From assembly GCF_007860105.1 (NCBI RefSeq), contig NZ_SJPU01000005.1:62001-126000 (forward strand): 64,000 nucleotides of DNA. The letters are read 5' to 3'. Made by a program: the position numbers and the translations under genes. Positions within the stretch are counted from its first letter, which is position 1, and the number at the start of each line of letters is the position of its first letter. This stretch comes from Allorhodopirellula heiligendammensis. GTDB lineage: Bacteria > Planctomycetota > Planctomycetia > Pirellulales > Pirellulaceae. Shown here piece after piece: positions 31,636 through 41,282 of the stretch. The notes below the pieces were generated by a model. That model had not been told where the DNA came from, made no database searches, and saw nothing but the letters and a program-made list of their open reading frames with translations.

Positions 31636-34600
31636 TTGAAACCCACCCTCTCCCGTAGGCCCCGCAAGAACGTCACGGCAGACGACGCGCCCCCGATCGA
31701 GCTGCGTGGGTGTCGCGTACACAATCTGCAAAACATTGACGTCGATATTCCTCGTGGGAAATTAACGGTGATCTGTGGACTTTCGGGGAGCGGCAAGACG
31801 TCGCTGGCCCTGGACACACTCTACGCCGAGGGGCAGCGCTGCTACATCGAGAGTTTTTCTGCTTACACCCGCCAGTATCTCGCTCGGCTGGAGAAGCCGG
31901 ATTGCGATTCGATCACTGGCATCCCACCAGCGATAGCCGTCACGCGGGCGGCTGCAGTCAAGAACAATCGCAGTACGGTCGCAACGGCTACCGAAATCGC
32001 CGAGCATATTCGATTGTTGTTTGCCAAGGCTGCCGATCTGGTGTGTTACGGCTGTGGACGCCGCGTCGAGATTGATAGCCCGCAGAGTGTGGCAGCGGAG
32101 ATGGCCGATCCGGCCAGCGGCGTGGACCGCGCGATCGTCGGCTTTGAAATTTGGCTGCCCAACCGAGCCGCCGCCAGTGAGATTTTGCTCGGTCTGCAAC
32201 AGGAAGGCTATCTGCGTCTGATCCTCAAAGGCGAGACGTTTCGTCTTTCCGACGAGGACCGGGGGCCAATGGCCCGGCGGATCGGTAGCCGTGGCGTGGC
32301 CGCCGTGGTGGTCGTTGATCGATTGTCCGGTGATACCGAGCTGTCGCGCTGGACTGAGTCGCTCGAAACGGCCATGGCCGAAGGTAACGGACGAGCTGTC
32401 GTGCTACTGCAGCGAAGTCAATCCAACTCCGCGCATGTGGAGGATGTGAGGCAAACCAAACCGTCCTTGCGGCTGGTCAAAGCTCCCGCGCGAACCATGA
32501 CCGTTGATGGACGTGACATGGAACAGCGTGTCATCAGCGATCGTCGCCGCTGTGACGAGTGCGACATTGAGTATGCCGATCCCGTACCGCGGCTGTTCAA
32601 TTTCAATCATCCACTCGGCGCGTGCCCCACCTGTGAAGGCTTTGGTGACGTGCTGCGAGTCGACATGTCGCTCGTCGTGCCTGATCCCACGATGTCGATC
32701 CGCGAAGGCGCGATCGCACCCTGGAACACACCGTCTTACAGTCATGAGCTCGACGAGCTGCTCGCCCTCGCGGATGATTTCAAGATTCGCGTCGATGTGC
32801 CGTTTGAGAAGCTCAAAAAATCTGAGCTGAAGAAGATTCACGCCGGTGTGCCCGAAGGAAAATTCGGTGGCCTCGATGGCTTTTTTGCCTGGTTGGATCG
32901 CAAAAAGTACAAGATGCACGTGCGAGTGTTCGCGTCCCGCTACCGAACTTATTCGACCTGTCCCACCTGTGACGGACAACGGCTCAAACCCGAAGCGCTT
33001 GCTTATCGCATTGCCGACAAAAGCATCGCAGACGTGCTGGCAATGCGATGCGATCAAGTCACCGAGTTTCTAACGAACGTGACGATCGATACCAATGAGC
33101 GTAAGGATCACACTGCGGACGTTGACGCGATGACGCTCGCTATGGTGGCTGAGGCGAGCGAGCAGCGGCAGTACGCGATCGCGCGAGAACCAGTCCGTCA
33201 AATCCTCGACCGATTGCAATATCTCGATGCCGTGGGACTGGGATATCTCCAACTCGATCGACCGCTCCGAACGTTGTCAGGCGGTGAGACGCAGCGGATC
33301 GCTCTCACCTCGGCGCTGGGCAGCACCCTCATTGGCATGCTTTACGTACTCGATGAGCCAACCGCTGGCTTGCATCCCGATGATGTCCGCAATCTCATTC
33401 AAACCATCGTTCGGTTGCGTGATCGCGGTAACACCGTGGTGGCCGTCGAACATAATGCGCAACTGATCGCTGCAGCCGATCATGTGATCGAGATTGGACC
33501 TGAAGCAGGCGTGGGCGGCGGGAAGAAAACGTTCACGGGAACTCCCCAGGAGCTGCTCGACGACCCCGATTCGCTGACCGGTCCCTACCTTTGCGAGCAG
33601 GACAATTCAAATTTAAAGAACGCTGATTCTACTGGCCATTTAGGCGTTAGCCACGATTGTCGAACTGGTCGTAAAGTAACCGGGGCTAGCGCCCAAGCGG
33701 CTGATCAAAGTAAAGTAAGCGGAGCGAGCTCCCAAGCGGGTGATCAAAGTGAAGTAACCGGGGCTAGCGCCCAAGCGGGTGATGGAGGAGTACGGAGACC
33801 TAGTCACTTTATTGAGTTACGCGGTGCATCGGGACACAATCTCAAACAGGTTGATGTGTCGTTCCCGCTCGGAACACTGTGCGTGGTCACGGGTCGATCG
33901 GGGAGCGGCAAGAGCAGTCTGATTCATGACACTCTCTTCGGGGCCGTCACGAGCGAATTGGCGCGGCGACGGGGTGAGACGCCTCCCAGCAGCGCGGCGG
34001 CCACTTTGCCTTTTGAGAGCCTACGTGGTGTGGAACGAATTGAAGATTGCTTGCTCGTCGACCAGTCGCCGATCAGTCGCAGTCCTCGCAGTTGTCCGGT
34101 CACGTTTGCCAAAGCCTTTGACGAGATTCGCAAGGCGTTTGCAGACACGGTCGATGCTCGGATTCGTAACTTCAAACCAGGCCACTTTAGTTTCAACTCA
34201 TCGGCCGGTCAGTGTGCGGCGTGCGAAGGTGCGGGCGTGCAGACAGTTGACATGCAGTTCCTCGCGGATGTGTCGATGCGATGTCCCGAGTGCCGCGGGC
34301 GACGATACCGTGACGAAGTCTTGCAGGTGCGATATCGTGATCGCACCATTGCCGAGGTGCTGGAGATGACGGTCGGCGACGCATACCGCTTCTTCCGCAG
34401 CATGCCCAAGGCGCAGGCCCGACTGAAGCGTCTAGTCGATGTCGGTCTCGACTACATCCCGCTCGGTCAACCCGCGACGACGCTATCCTCCGGTGAAGCC
34501 CAGCGGTTAAAGCTCGCTGCTTTTTTGGCTGGTTCGACCAAGCGTCGCACGTTGTTTTTGATGGACGAGCCCACGACCGGGTTGCACTTCGCCGACATCA

Positions 34601-34764
34601 CGCGGCTGATCGGTTGTTTTGACGCCCTCATCGCCGATGGCCACTCACTCGTTGTGATCGAGCACCACCCCATGCTCACCGCTGCCGCCGATTGGATTAT
34701 CGAAATCGGGCCGGGCGCCGCTGACGAGGGTGGTCGGGTGGTGCGGTCGGAAGCCAATGGATGA
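31636..34764 (+). CDS. UvrA-like excinuclease ABC subunit A paralogue
   Basis: A 1042-residue UvrA homologue, longer than the usual 940-960. First ATPase half: Walker [10 protein letters not shown] (about 48-56), [20 protein letters not shown], zinc-type cysteines CYGCGRRV and [20 protein letters not shown], and ABC signature LSGGETQR (about 546-553). Second half: Walker [10 protein letters not shown] (about 753-761), the C-terminal zinc finger CAACEGAG with CPECRGRRY, signature LSSGEAQR (about 950) and DEPTTGLHF. The two halves are joined by a linker of about 45 residues built from a 13-residue repeat. As a paralogue it may act in damage recognition or, as suggested for UvrA2-type proteins, in drug tolerance. 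It is convergent with a uracil-DNA glycosylase. Confidence 0.92.
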   Translation: MKPTLSRRPRKNVTADDAPPIELRGCRVHNLQNIDVDIPRGKLTVICGLSGSGKTSLALDTLYAEGQRCYIESFSAYTRQYLARLEKPDCDSITGIPPAIAVTRAAAVKNNRSTVATATEIAEHIRLLFAKAADLVCYGCGRRVEIDSPQSVAAEMADPASGVDRAIVGFEIWLPNRAAASEILLGLQQEGYLRLILKGETFRLSDEDRGPMARRIGSRGVAAVVVVDRLSGDTELSRWTESLETAMAEGNGRAVVLLQRSQSNSAHVEDVRQTKPSLRLVKAPARTMTVDGRDMEQRVISDRRRCDECDIEYADPVPRLFNFNHPLGACPTCEGFGDVLRVDMSLVVPDPTMSIREGAIAPWNTPSYSHELDELLALADDFKIRVDVPFEKLKKSELKKIHAGVPEGKFGGLDGFFAWLDRKKYKMHVRVFASRYRTYSTCPTCDGQRLKPEALAYRIADKSIADVLAMRCDQVTEFLTNVTIDTNERKDHTADVDAMTLAMVAEASEQRQYAIAREPVRQILDRLQYLDAVGLGYLQLDRPLRTLSGGETQRIALTSALGSTLIGMLYVLDEPTAGLHPDDVRNLIQTIVRLRDRGNTVVAVEHNAQLIAAADHVIEIGPEAGVGGGKKTFTGTPQELLDDPDSLTGPYLCEQDNSNLKNADSTGHLGVSHDCRTGRKVTGASAQAADQSKVSGASSQAGDQSEVTGASAQAGDGGVRRPSHFIELRGASGHNLKQVDVSFPLGTLCVVTGRSGSGKSSLIHDTLFGAVTSELARRRGETPPSSAAATLPFESLRGVERIEDCLLVDQSPISRSPRSCPVTFAKAFDEIRKAFADTVDARIRNFKPGHFSFNSSAGQCAACEGAGVQTVDMQFLADVSMRCPECRGRRYRDEVLQVRYRDRTIAEVLEMTVGDAYRFFRSMPKAQARLKRLVDVGLDYIPLGQPATTLSSGEAQRLKLAAFLAGSTKRRTLFLMDEPTTGLHFADITRLIGCFDALIADGHSLVVIEHHPMLTAAADWIIEIGPGAADEGGRVVRSEANG
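33673..33787 (+). repeat. 39-bp tandem repeat (about 2.9 copies) inside the UvrA-like gene
   Basis: Copies begin at 33673, 33712 and 33751, each with the core AAGTAACCGGGGCTAGCGCC or a close variant. The period of 39 keeps the reading frame and gives 13-residue units such as [26 protein letters not shown] and [13 protein letters not shown]. Each DNA unit contains the dyad GGGGCTAGCGCCC, so a palindromic genomic repeat may have been captured in frame. It lies exactly between the two ATPase halves. Confidence 0.85.
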
Positions 34765-34824
34765 GTTGCCAATAGGCACGCGAACGGACATCTCGAATCG
34801 ACAAGTCGGGGCCTCCCGAGGCCC

Positions 34825-35577
34825 TCACCACACTCCGGCCTGTTCGAGTTGCGTGGTCGCCGTCCCGGCCCAATCTCGATTGGCTGCGGGAGACGCGGGG
34901 CTAGGGTGAAGAATCCGCACGATTTCCGCAGTACCGTCACTGTCGTTGGTGACGCGTTTCAAACAGGTTTCAGCGAAGGCTCCGACACCGACCAAATGCG
35001 TCCATGGCAGGAGAGCGAGCACATCGCGTAGGTGTTGGTCGCAGCACTTCTGCAATGCATCACGCTCCGCGACTGGAAGTTTATCAGGCGTCCGATTTCG
35101 GCCACTGCTCTCCATAAAAACGAGCGGGCAATAGTTCAACACAAAGTGTTTGCGAAAGAACGCTGCGGGAGTTTGGAAACGATCCTGTGCGAGCCCCCAC
35201 AACCGCCGGCCACTGACTTCACTGCGTTGGCAAGCGAGTCCTTCGACCGGTCGTTTGGGGTGTTCGTTCTCGACCTTCTCGACGTCTCCACGAATTTTCA
35301 TCCAGTCGCGCACCGCAGCAATTTCACCGAAAGGGACTCCCGTCTGAGCCATTCCCCAGGGGCCTGGGTTCATACCCAGGAACAAAACATGGGCGCTCGC
35401 GGCTGCTTGCGCGATGTAACGTTGGTGCAAATCCCAAGCATAATCGAGCGGGTTGTAAATATGGGTGACCGGATCGGCGAAGCTGAGCGCGTCGACGGCG
35501 TTACGCAGCTGCTCGGCAGCGGCAACCAATCCGGTTTGCAGCTTGCGGTCAGCAGCCTGTTTGGGAATGCTTTTCAT
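34825..35577 (-). CDS. SMUG1-type single-strand-selective uracil-DNA glycosylase
   Basis: A 250-residue protein with the features of the SMUG1 group of the uracil-DNA glycosylase superfamily. These are an opening YNPLDYAWDLHQRYI segment, motif 1 FLGMNPGPWGMAQTGVPFGE (about residues 66-85) with the catalytic-loop asparagine, FVLNYCPLVFM, and motif 2 HPSPASPAANRDW (about 222-234). It excises uracil or 5-hydroxymethyluracil during base-excision repair in the cytoplasm. SMUG1-like enzymes are known in animals and in some bacteria, planctomycetes among them. Convergent with the UvrA-like gene, 60 bp away. Confidence 0.92.
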   Translation of the reverse strand: MKSIPKQAADRKLQTGLVAAAEQLRNAVDALSFADPVTHIYNPLDYAWDLHQRYIAQAAASAHVLFLGMNPGPWGMAQTGVPFGEIAAVRDWMKIRGDVEKVENEHPKRPVEGLACQRSEVSGRRLWGLAQDRFQTPAAFFRKHFVLNYCPLVFMESSGRNRTPDKLPVAERDALQKCCDQHLRDVLALLPWTHLVGVGAFAETCLKRVTNDSDGTAEIVRILHPSPASPAANRDWAGTATTQLEQAGVW

Positions 35578-35720
35578 CGCACTTCTTTCTGAGGGGGCGT
35601 TCTTGAGCGGTGAGGCCGCACGGGCATTGACCTGCGTTCTTGCGGCGAACTCGCGGCCTGATGGGTGGGTGGCTCAACGAGTTCCTCTGGAAGAGGTCAA
35701 GCAGCCAATGTCGATTCGTG

Positions 35721-36542
35721 TCAAACAGCTAGGTACTCATCGACAGCGTCTTGAAACACTTCCGGATCGACGTGGCGATCGAATAACAGCTTGGTCAGAA
35801 GCGACAAGCAAGCCGCATGCACGTCAGCGCCGCGCAAGCAGTCGCCAGCGACCGCCTTAATTCCATCCCAGAAAACGAGATGTTCAGGATCCCAGTTCTC
35901 ATTCAGATCGATGATGATACTCCGACAAGAAGGCTCCCACTGAGTGGGGACGTTCTTGGACCGTGCCCAGATGATCACGTCGGCATTATCAAGGTCGTCG
36001 TCGACTTCGATGCCGGTGGGGGTGTTAACGATTTCGATCTGGTCCACCTCGAATGCCGAGAAACTATCGCAGTTCGCGGCGTGTATCTGTTCGACAAGTT
36101 TCGTTCTCTGAGCGTGTAAGTCATCCGCTGAAAGACCTGCCCGATCGTCAATCCACCAAAGTTTCCGACAGTGACAGGAGCGGCGATCGAGGAGGTCGCC
36201 AGCAAGGCCGGGCCAGACCCGTTGCTTCAATGAGAGTGTCGTCCACGGGGGGGCTGATGCAGCGTCTCTGCGGTGTTGTAGAAAATCGAGCAGGGGAAGC
36301 GAGGCTTGAGGAGCGACCAGCGATGATGCAGCGCGACAGGAAGGAGTGATCCAGATGCCGCGAAAGTTCATCGCGTCCATGCCCGCGATGGCTGCCGATA
36401 CCCGATCCGGCGGCAGGTCGACCGATAGAACGCGACAGTCAATCTGGGCAGCGGCGAACCCGGTTTCCAATGCAAATTGCGTCGGATTCCCAGCGATCGG
36501 ATGTCCGATAATTGCGATAATCGGTTCAGTCGTCCCGTCCAT
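35721..36542 (-). CDS. Shikimate dehydrogenase-like protein lacking the catalytic lysine
   Basis: The start at 36542 (MDGTTEPIIAIIGHPIAGNP) gives 273 residues; a 20-codon extension upstream is open but does not fit the family. The N-terminal part follows the AroE substrate domain: GHPIAGNPTQFALETGFAAA, LSVDLPPDRVSAAI, MDAMNFRGIWITPSC. In AroE the last strand reads NVTxPxK; here it is WITPSCRAAS, so the catalytic lysine is gone. The second half keeps an NAD-domain-like region (VNTPTGIEVDDDLDNADVII) and a C-terminal helix. Probably a divergent, perhaps non-catalytic, AroE homologue. The weakened motifs make this assignment moderate. Confidence 0.65.
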   Translation of the reverse strand: MDGTTEPIIAIIGHPIAGNPTQFALETGFAAAQIDCRVLSVDLPPDRVSAAIAGMDAMNFRGIWITPSCRAASSLVAPQASLPLLDFLQHRRDAASAPPWTTLSLKQRVWPGLAGDLLDRRSCHCRKLWWIDDRAGLSADDLHAQRTKLVEQIHAANCDSFSAFEVDQIEIVNTPTGIEVDDDLDNADVIIWARSKNVPTQWEPSCRSIIIDLNENWDPEHLVFWDGIKAVAGDCLRGADVHAACLSLLTKLLFDRHVDPEVFQDAVDEYLAV

Positions 36543-36665
36543 GTTCAGACTCGCGTGGAAGTAGGTGACTCGTGGGTGCCGGAAATTTGAGCAGCCAATC
36601 AATATAGATACCGTGCCGAACGGCCTAATCTAACCGAATAACTCCCCACTCGGAACGGAACACGG

Positions 36666-37622
36666 ATGCTAAACCTGCCGATCCCGCTGGACGGTTCGAT
36701 CCCACATGAACTGATGGTCGGGCTCCTATATGGATTTGCCCTGGCGGCGACGCTGACGCCACAACGCGGCAGCTTGAAAGGGATACGTGCAAATAGGACC
36801 GGCCCCGGGGGGATATGGTCCGAGGGGATATGGTCCAAGGGGACACGGGCGTTCCTCGTGATGGCAGGTGGCTACATGGCTTTGGTGCTATCGCAGTTAT
36901 TCGGTTTGACACTAACTGACAGCGACCACATGGGGGACGTTGGGCCGAGCAGTGGGCTCTGGACGAGCGATTGGACACTCAGCCGGACGTGGGTCTTAGC
37001 GGTTTTAGTGTGTGCGACAAACGCATTGAACGGTTTGTGTGGGCGACTCGAAAGTTCTGGGCATGGAGCCCGCCAGTTCACGATCGCTGATCTGCTGGCC
37101 ACGCTGACTGCATGTGCGATCTTGGTAGCGCTGCTCCGCTACACTTCCCTGGTCCAGCGCGGACCTGTTTTCTGGGTGGGGATGGTTGTGATCACTAGCA
37201 TGATTCCAGTCGTCTTGATCGGGTTGCGCGTTGATTCCGAGGCGAGGTCTTGGGTCCGATGCGGACTAGCGGTCGTTGGAGCGAGTTTGCTCGTCGTCGG
37301 CTTGGCGTGGGCTGAGAGCGACATCGCTCAGCGGGGGAAAATCAGCTATGCGGAGGCGGCGGTGAGGTACGGGTGTCTCGTCGCCGCTATGATAGCACCT
37401 CGCTTGATCGGACAATCCATTGCGGCGGCCACCGGGGCGGGCGCGAAACGATTGCTCCAGTCTGTCGTTGATCCGTTTCCACGACGGACGCCGGCTACCG
37501 ACTGCCTCAAAAATCCGCCTGATGACTATCCTGACACGTCCCCAATGTTGCGGTCTGAGCCGCGACGAACTGACACAACTGCAGCTTGGCAAGCTCAACG
37601 GCATTTTGACTTCCGTGTCTGA
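36666..37622 (+). CDS. Multi-pass membrane protein, function unknown
   Basis: A 318-residue protein with about six hydrophobic segments, for example ELMVGLLYGFALAATLT near the N-terminus, then LATLTACAILVALL, GMVVITSMIPVVLIGL and GLAVVGASLLVVGLAWA. A hydrophilic C-terminal tail of about 50 residues overlaps the next gene in another frame. Residues 38-56 carry a small repeat (GGIWSEGIWSKG) encoded by a near-perfect 12-bp duplication around 36815-36840. No family recognised. Translation is probably coupled to the downstream adenylating enzyme. Confidence 0.7.
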   Translation: MLNLPIPLDGSIPHELMVGLLYGFALAATLTPQRGSLKGIRANRTGPGGIWSEGIWSKGTRAFLVMAGGYMALVLSQLFGLTLTDSDHMGDVGPSSGLWTSDWTLSRTWVLAVLVCATNALNGLCGRLESSGHGARQFTIADLLATLTACAILVALLRYTSLVQRGPVFWVGMVVITSMIPVVLIGLRVDSEARSWVRCGLAVVGASLLVVGLAWAESDIAQRGKISYAEAAVRYGCLVAAMIAPRLIGQSIAAATGAGAKRLLQSVVDPFPRRTPATDCLKNPPDDYPDTSPMLRSEPRRTDTTAAWQAQRHFDFRV

Positions 37623-38805
37623 GCATCCGCTCTACGCGCCATCGATGGCTGCTTGTCAGTTGCCGCTGCGGCAACTCGACGAACTCGCTGGTCTACCCTT
37701 GGTTACCAAGTCCGATCTGCTCGCGGCGTCTCCTGGCGAACCCGGCCGAATCTTCGCATTGCCCGCCGAGCAGTACACGCGGTATCACCAAACCAGTGGT
37801 TCGAGGGGATGGCCGATGCCTGTGCTTGACACCACAGCCGACTGGGCGTGGTGGCTGGATTGTTGGCAATACGTGCTCGACGCGGCGGAGGTCACCAACG
37901 CAGATATTGCGATGATGGCGTTTTCCTTCGGCCCGTTCATTGGGTTTTGGTCGGCCAATGACGCACTGGTGCAGCGTGGTGTGCTCGTCATCCCCGGCGG
38001 TGGGCTATCGAGTTTGGCACGTTTGAACATGATTGCCCAGCAGCGCTGCTCCGTGCTCTGCTGTACCCCAACCTACGCCCTGCACCTGGCAAGTGTCGCC
38101 GCTGAGCATTCCATTGATTTATCCAAGAACAACGTCTCGCGAATCATTGTCGCGGGCGAGCCTGGCGGCAGCGTGCCAACAATCCGTGAGGCGATTGAGT
38201 CTCAGTGGGGGGCGCGGGTGATCGATCACGCCGGTGCCAGCGAGCTGGGGGCATGGGGGTTCGCAAGCGCCGACGATTCGGGGCTGCATGTCATCGAATC
38301 AGAATTCATCGCTGAGTTTCTCGTGTTTGACCCCGTCACTGCCGTGCCGCGGAGAGCCGCCGAGGGTGAGTTGAGTGAACTCGTGATGACGAACCTCGGA
38401 CGCCGAGGAGGCCCTGCGATCCGATACCGAACCGGTGACATCGTCCGGCCTCAATGGGATCATGATCTGCCCTGCCGGTTTGTGCATCTACCGGGCGGGG
38501 TACTTGGCCGCACCGATGACATGATGGTGATTCGAGGCGTCAATGTGTTTCCGAGCAGCATTGAGGCGATTGTCCGAGAGATCGCTCCGACAGCCGAGTT
38601 CCGCATGATCGCTACCCGCCGTGACGAGATGGACCAACTGCGGATCGAAGTGGAGAATGAGGGTGTGACCGAGGTTCAGACGCCGCTAGCGGAGTTACTG
38701 CGTGATCGGATGGCACTCCGGATTCCCGTAACGACGGTCGCCCCGGGGAGTCTGCCCCGCAGTGAGGGGAAGTCTCGCCGCTGGGTGGACGAACGGCACC
38801 GCTGA
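37522..38805 (+). CDS. PaaK-like AMP-forming adenylating enzyme
   Basis: The ATG at 37522 (MTILTRP...) gives 427 residues and overlaps the preceding membrane-protein gene by 101 bp in a different frame. The N-terminal segment LNGILTSVSEHPLYAPS resembles the start of phenylacetate-CoA ligases. The nucleotide motif is YHQTSGSRGWPMPV. Later come IIVAGEPGGSVPTIREAIES, the adenylate-binding DHAGASELGAW, and YRTGDIV with LGRTDDMMVIRGVNVFPSSIE. It activates a carboxylic acid as acyl-AMP and probably forms a CoA thioester; the acid is not identifiable. The C-terminal domain is complete. Confidence 0.88.
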   Translation: MTILTRPQCCGLSRDELTQLQLGKLNGILTSVSEHPLYAPSMAACQLPLRQLDELAGLPLVTKSDLLAASPGEPGRIFALPAEQYTRYHQTSGSRGWPMPVLDTTADWAWWLDCWQYVLDAAEVTNADIAMMAFSFGPFIGFWSANDALVQRGVLVIPGGGLSSLARLNMIAQQRCSVLCCTPTYALHLASVAAEHSIDLSKNNVSRIIVAGEPGGSVPTIREAIESQWGARVIDHAGASELGAWGFASADDSGLHVIESEFIAEFLVFDPVTAVPRRAAEGELSELVMTNLGRRGGPAIRYRTGDIVRPQWDHDLPCRFVHLPGGVLGRTDDMMVIRGVNVFPSSIEAIVREIAPTAEFRMIATRRDEMDQLRIEVENEGVTEVQTPLAELLRDRMALRIPVTTVAPGSLPRSEGKSRRWVDERHR

Positions 38806-38868
38806 CTTGAGCGGGAAGTAGGTCGACTGCTGTTGGAAGTGACGGGGTCGGGAGGACACCGTCGCGGC

Positions 38869-39675
38869 CTAGAAACTTTCCGCGTCACTGGGGAAATTTC
38901 CTTGGCGGACTTGTTCGCAGTAATCCGTCGCGGCGTCCCGAAGTGCCTCGCCGAGGTCTGCAAATTGGCGGGTGAATTTGGGTGTGTAACCGGAGGTCAA
39001 GCCGACGATGTCGTGCGTGACGAGAACTTGTCCCGATACGCTGCGTCCCGCACCGATACCGATGGTGGGAACCGAGACGGCGGCGGTGATGGCGGCGGCG
39101 ACCGCAGCTGGCACGCACTCGATCAAGACCGCAAACGCGCCTGCTGCTTCGGCGGCCTGAGCGTCAGCAACCAATTTCTCGGTGTCACGTTGCAGGCGAT
39201 AGCCACCATCGACGTGGATGTTTTGGGGACGCAGGCCGACATGGGCCATGACGGGCACTCCGGCGGTCACGATCGCTTCGATTCGGCCCGCCTGTTCGGC
39301 GCCCCCTTCGAGTTTGACGGCGTGGCAGTGCGTCTCTTTGAGGACCCGCGCGCTGGCTTCGATGCTTCGCGTAATCTCGATCTGGCCTTCGGGAAAAGGG
39401 AGATCGACGACAACCATCGCGCGGTTGGCGGCGCGACCGACCATCTCAGCGTGATAGATCATTTGGTCCATGGTCACCGGCAGCGTTGTGTCGTGGCCCT
39501 GGACGACCATGGCCAGCGAATCACCGACCAGTAGCACATCGATTCCCGCTTCGTCGAGCAATCTCGCCGTTGGGAAATCGTATGCGGTCAGCATGGTGAT
39601 CGCTTCACCTCGCTGTCGCATCGATTGCAGCGAGCGAGTCGTAATGCGCTTCACGGATTCTTGCTCGGCAGGCAT
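38869..39675 (-). CDS. panB: 3-methyl-2-oxobutanoate hydroxymethyltransferase
   Basis: A 268-residue PanB of normal length, the first committed enzyme of pantothenate (coenzyme A) synthesis. It transfers a hydroxymethyl group from methylenetetrahydrofolate to 2-oxoisovalerate. Conserved text includes MLTAYDFPTARLLDEAGID, LLVGDSLAMVVQGHDTTLPV with metal-binding Asp, VVVDLPF, HCHAVKLEGG, VPVMAHVGLRPQ, IECVPAAVA with the catalytic glutamate, and IGIGAGRSVSGQVLV. It follows the small membrane-protein gene by 10 bp on the same strand. Confidence 0.97.
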   Translation of the reverse strand: MPAEQESVKRITTRSLQSMRQRGEAITMLTAYDFPTARLLDEAGIDVLLVGDSLAMVVQGHDTTLPVTMDQMIYHAEMVGRAANRAMVVVDLPFPEGQIEITRSIEASARVLKETHCHAVKLEGGAEQAGRIEAIVTAGVPVMAHVGLRPQNIHVDGGYRLQRDTEKLVADAQAAEAAGAFAVLIECVPAAVAAAITAAVSVPTIGIGAGRSVSGQVLVTHDIVGLTSGYTPKFTRQFADLGEALRDAATDYCEQVRQGNFPSDAESF

Positions 39676-39685
39676 GCTGGATCGC

Positions 39686-39916
39686 TTAGGACAAGTCGTC
39701 GGCGGACGCGATGACGTTTCGCTGTGACCAGCGATACAGTGCTACCGCTGCGGCGACGACCACCAACGCGGTGAGCACCCACGCGTGCTGCGGTTCGGTG
39801 ACATAATGCCATAACGAATTGCCCTGGCCGGGTGCGGTGTGCCCGTGCCCTTCATGAGCGAAGAGTACCGTGGCGGGAAGAACGCTCAAAAGGGTGGCAT
39901 AAACGACGCGGGCCAT
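39686..39916 (-). CDS. Small histidine-rich membrane protein
   Basis: A 76-residue protein with an N-terminal signal sequence (VVYATLLSVLPATVLFA), a short histidine-rich stretch (HEGHGHTAPGQGN, about residues 21-33) and one C-terminal membrane helix (AWVLTALVVVAAAVALY). The histidines could bind a metal, which is only a suggestion. It lies 10 bp upstream of panB and about 137 bp downstream of purM, so it may be co-transcribed with panB. Confidence 0.7.
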   Translation of the reverse strand: MARVVYATLLSVLPATVLFAHEGHGHTAPGQGNSLWHYVTEPQHAWVLTALVVVAAAVALYRWSQRNVIASADDLS

Positions 39917-40053
39917 GTTGTGCTCTCTCTCGAATAGGAAGGTTTGGAAAACGATTAGAAAGCCAGCTTAAAACCCTGGCTAGCGGGCTGTTAAATGAGT
40001 GAGTCGAGACGCGTAAGCGACCGGGCTGGCGACGGAGCCTTACGGCACTCGGC

Positions 40054-41124
40054 TCAGACTTCCTGGTCAGTATAGTGAACTTGCCCCGTGCCGGTCGTGA
40101 TCGAGCCGATGCGATGGCAATCGATACCCAGTGATTGCATCTGTCCCGCGATACTGCCAGCATAAAACTCGTTGACGACGATCGCCATCCCGATTCCCAT
40201 GTTGAAGACCCGCCGCATCTCCGCAGTGGCGACCGCACCCTGCTGCTGCACCCAGGTGAAAATTGGGTGGGGAGTCCAGGCAGCGGGGTCGATGATGGCG
40301 TCGACCCCCTTGGGCAAAATGCGATCAAGGTTCTCTTCGATCCCGCCCCCCGTGATGTGGGCAATTCCGTGCAGGACCTGTTTGACCCGATAGTGCGACT
40401 GGATGGCGCGAATGGCAGAAGTATAGATTCGAGTGGGCTGTAGACAGACGTCGCCGAGTGACTCGCCACCCAACTCGTGTGGGCAGTCGTCCCAGCCCAC
40501 ACCGCTGTCAGCAATCACTTTGCGTACCAGTGAAAAACCGTTGCTGTGCAGTCCCGATCCCGCCAGCCCCAGTACAACATCACCAGGGGTGATTAAATGT
40601 CCATCGATCAATCGTTTGCGTTCGACAACACCGACGGCAAAACCTGCTAGATCGTAATCGTCTGTGCCATACATATCGGGCATGATCGCGGTCTCGCCCC
40701 CGAGAAGGGACATGTCGCCAGCCACGCAACCATCACTGATTCCTGACACGATCCGCTCCAAGCGAGCTGGATCGTCGCGTCCCATCGCGACATAGTCGAG
40801 GAAAAACAGCGGCTCAGCCCCTGTGCAAATCAAATCGTTGACGCACATCGCGACCAAATCGATGCCGACGGTGTCGTGCCGATCGAGCGACTGAGCAACG
40901 ACGAGCTTCGTCCCCACACCATCGGTGCCACTGACGAGGACGGGTTCTTCGTAATTTCTCGCGAACAGTTTGCCGTCGAAATCCAGTCGAAACAGCCCCG
41001 CGAACCCGCCGTCACTCGGCAGCACGCGTGGACTGAATGTGCGATGCATCAAGCGAGGCAATCGGCTCATTGATTCCGCGTACACGTCGAGATCGACGCC
41101 AGCGTCTTTGTAGGTCGCAGCCAT
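40054..41124 (-). CDS. purM: Phosphoribosylformylglycinamidine cyclo-ligase
   Basis: The start at 41124 ([19 protein letters not shown]) gives 356 residues and matches the family's N-terminus; the frame is open farther upstream. PurM closes the imidazole ring in step five of purine synthesis, using ATP. Visible motifs are [73 protein letters not shown], and [17 protein letters not shown]. The length is normal. The upstream gene recQ is divergent. Confidence 0.97.
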   Translation of the reverse strand: MAATYKDAGVDLDVYAESMSRLPRLMHRTFSPRVLPSDGGFAGLFRLDFDGKLFARNYEEPVLVSGTDGVGTKLVVAQSLDRHDTVGIDLVAMCVNDLICTGAEPLFFLDYVAMGRDDPARLERIVSGISDGCVAGDMSLLGGETAIMPDMYGTDDYDLAGFAVGVVERKRLIDGHLITPGDVVLGLAGSGLHSNGFSLVRKVIADSGVGWDDCPHELGGESLGDVCLQPTRIYTSAIRAIQSHYRVKQVLHGIAHITGGGIEENLDRILPKGVDAIIDPAAWTPHPIFTWVQQQGAVATAEMRRVFNMGIGMAIVVNEFYAGSIAGQMQSLGIDCHRIGSITTGTGQVHYTDQEV

Positions 41125-41282
41125 GAGGAAAGGCAGAGGGGGAGACGGGAGAGGGAAGAAAGGGAGCAGAATGAGCGTTGGGCTCAATTCTCGCCGACCC
41201 TGAAAACTTATCGGCACGACTCAATTATGACGACCCCGCTCATCATGACGACCCGGTGTGTCCATGACGAGGGGCGACTATC

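Noticed and set aside
32404..33057. 217-codon minus-strand frame inside the UvrA-like gene
   Set aside because: Antisense shadow of a strongly conserved gene.
33673..33787. 39-bp repeats considered as a CRISPR or minisatellite
   Set aside because: Only about three copies without spacers and fully in frame within a protein; interpreted as a coding repeat.
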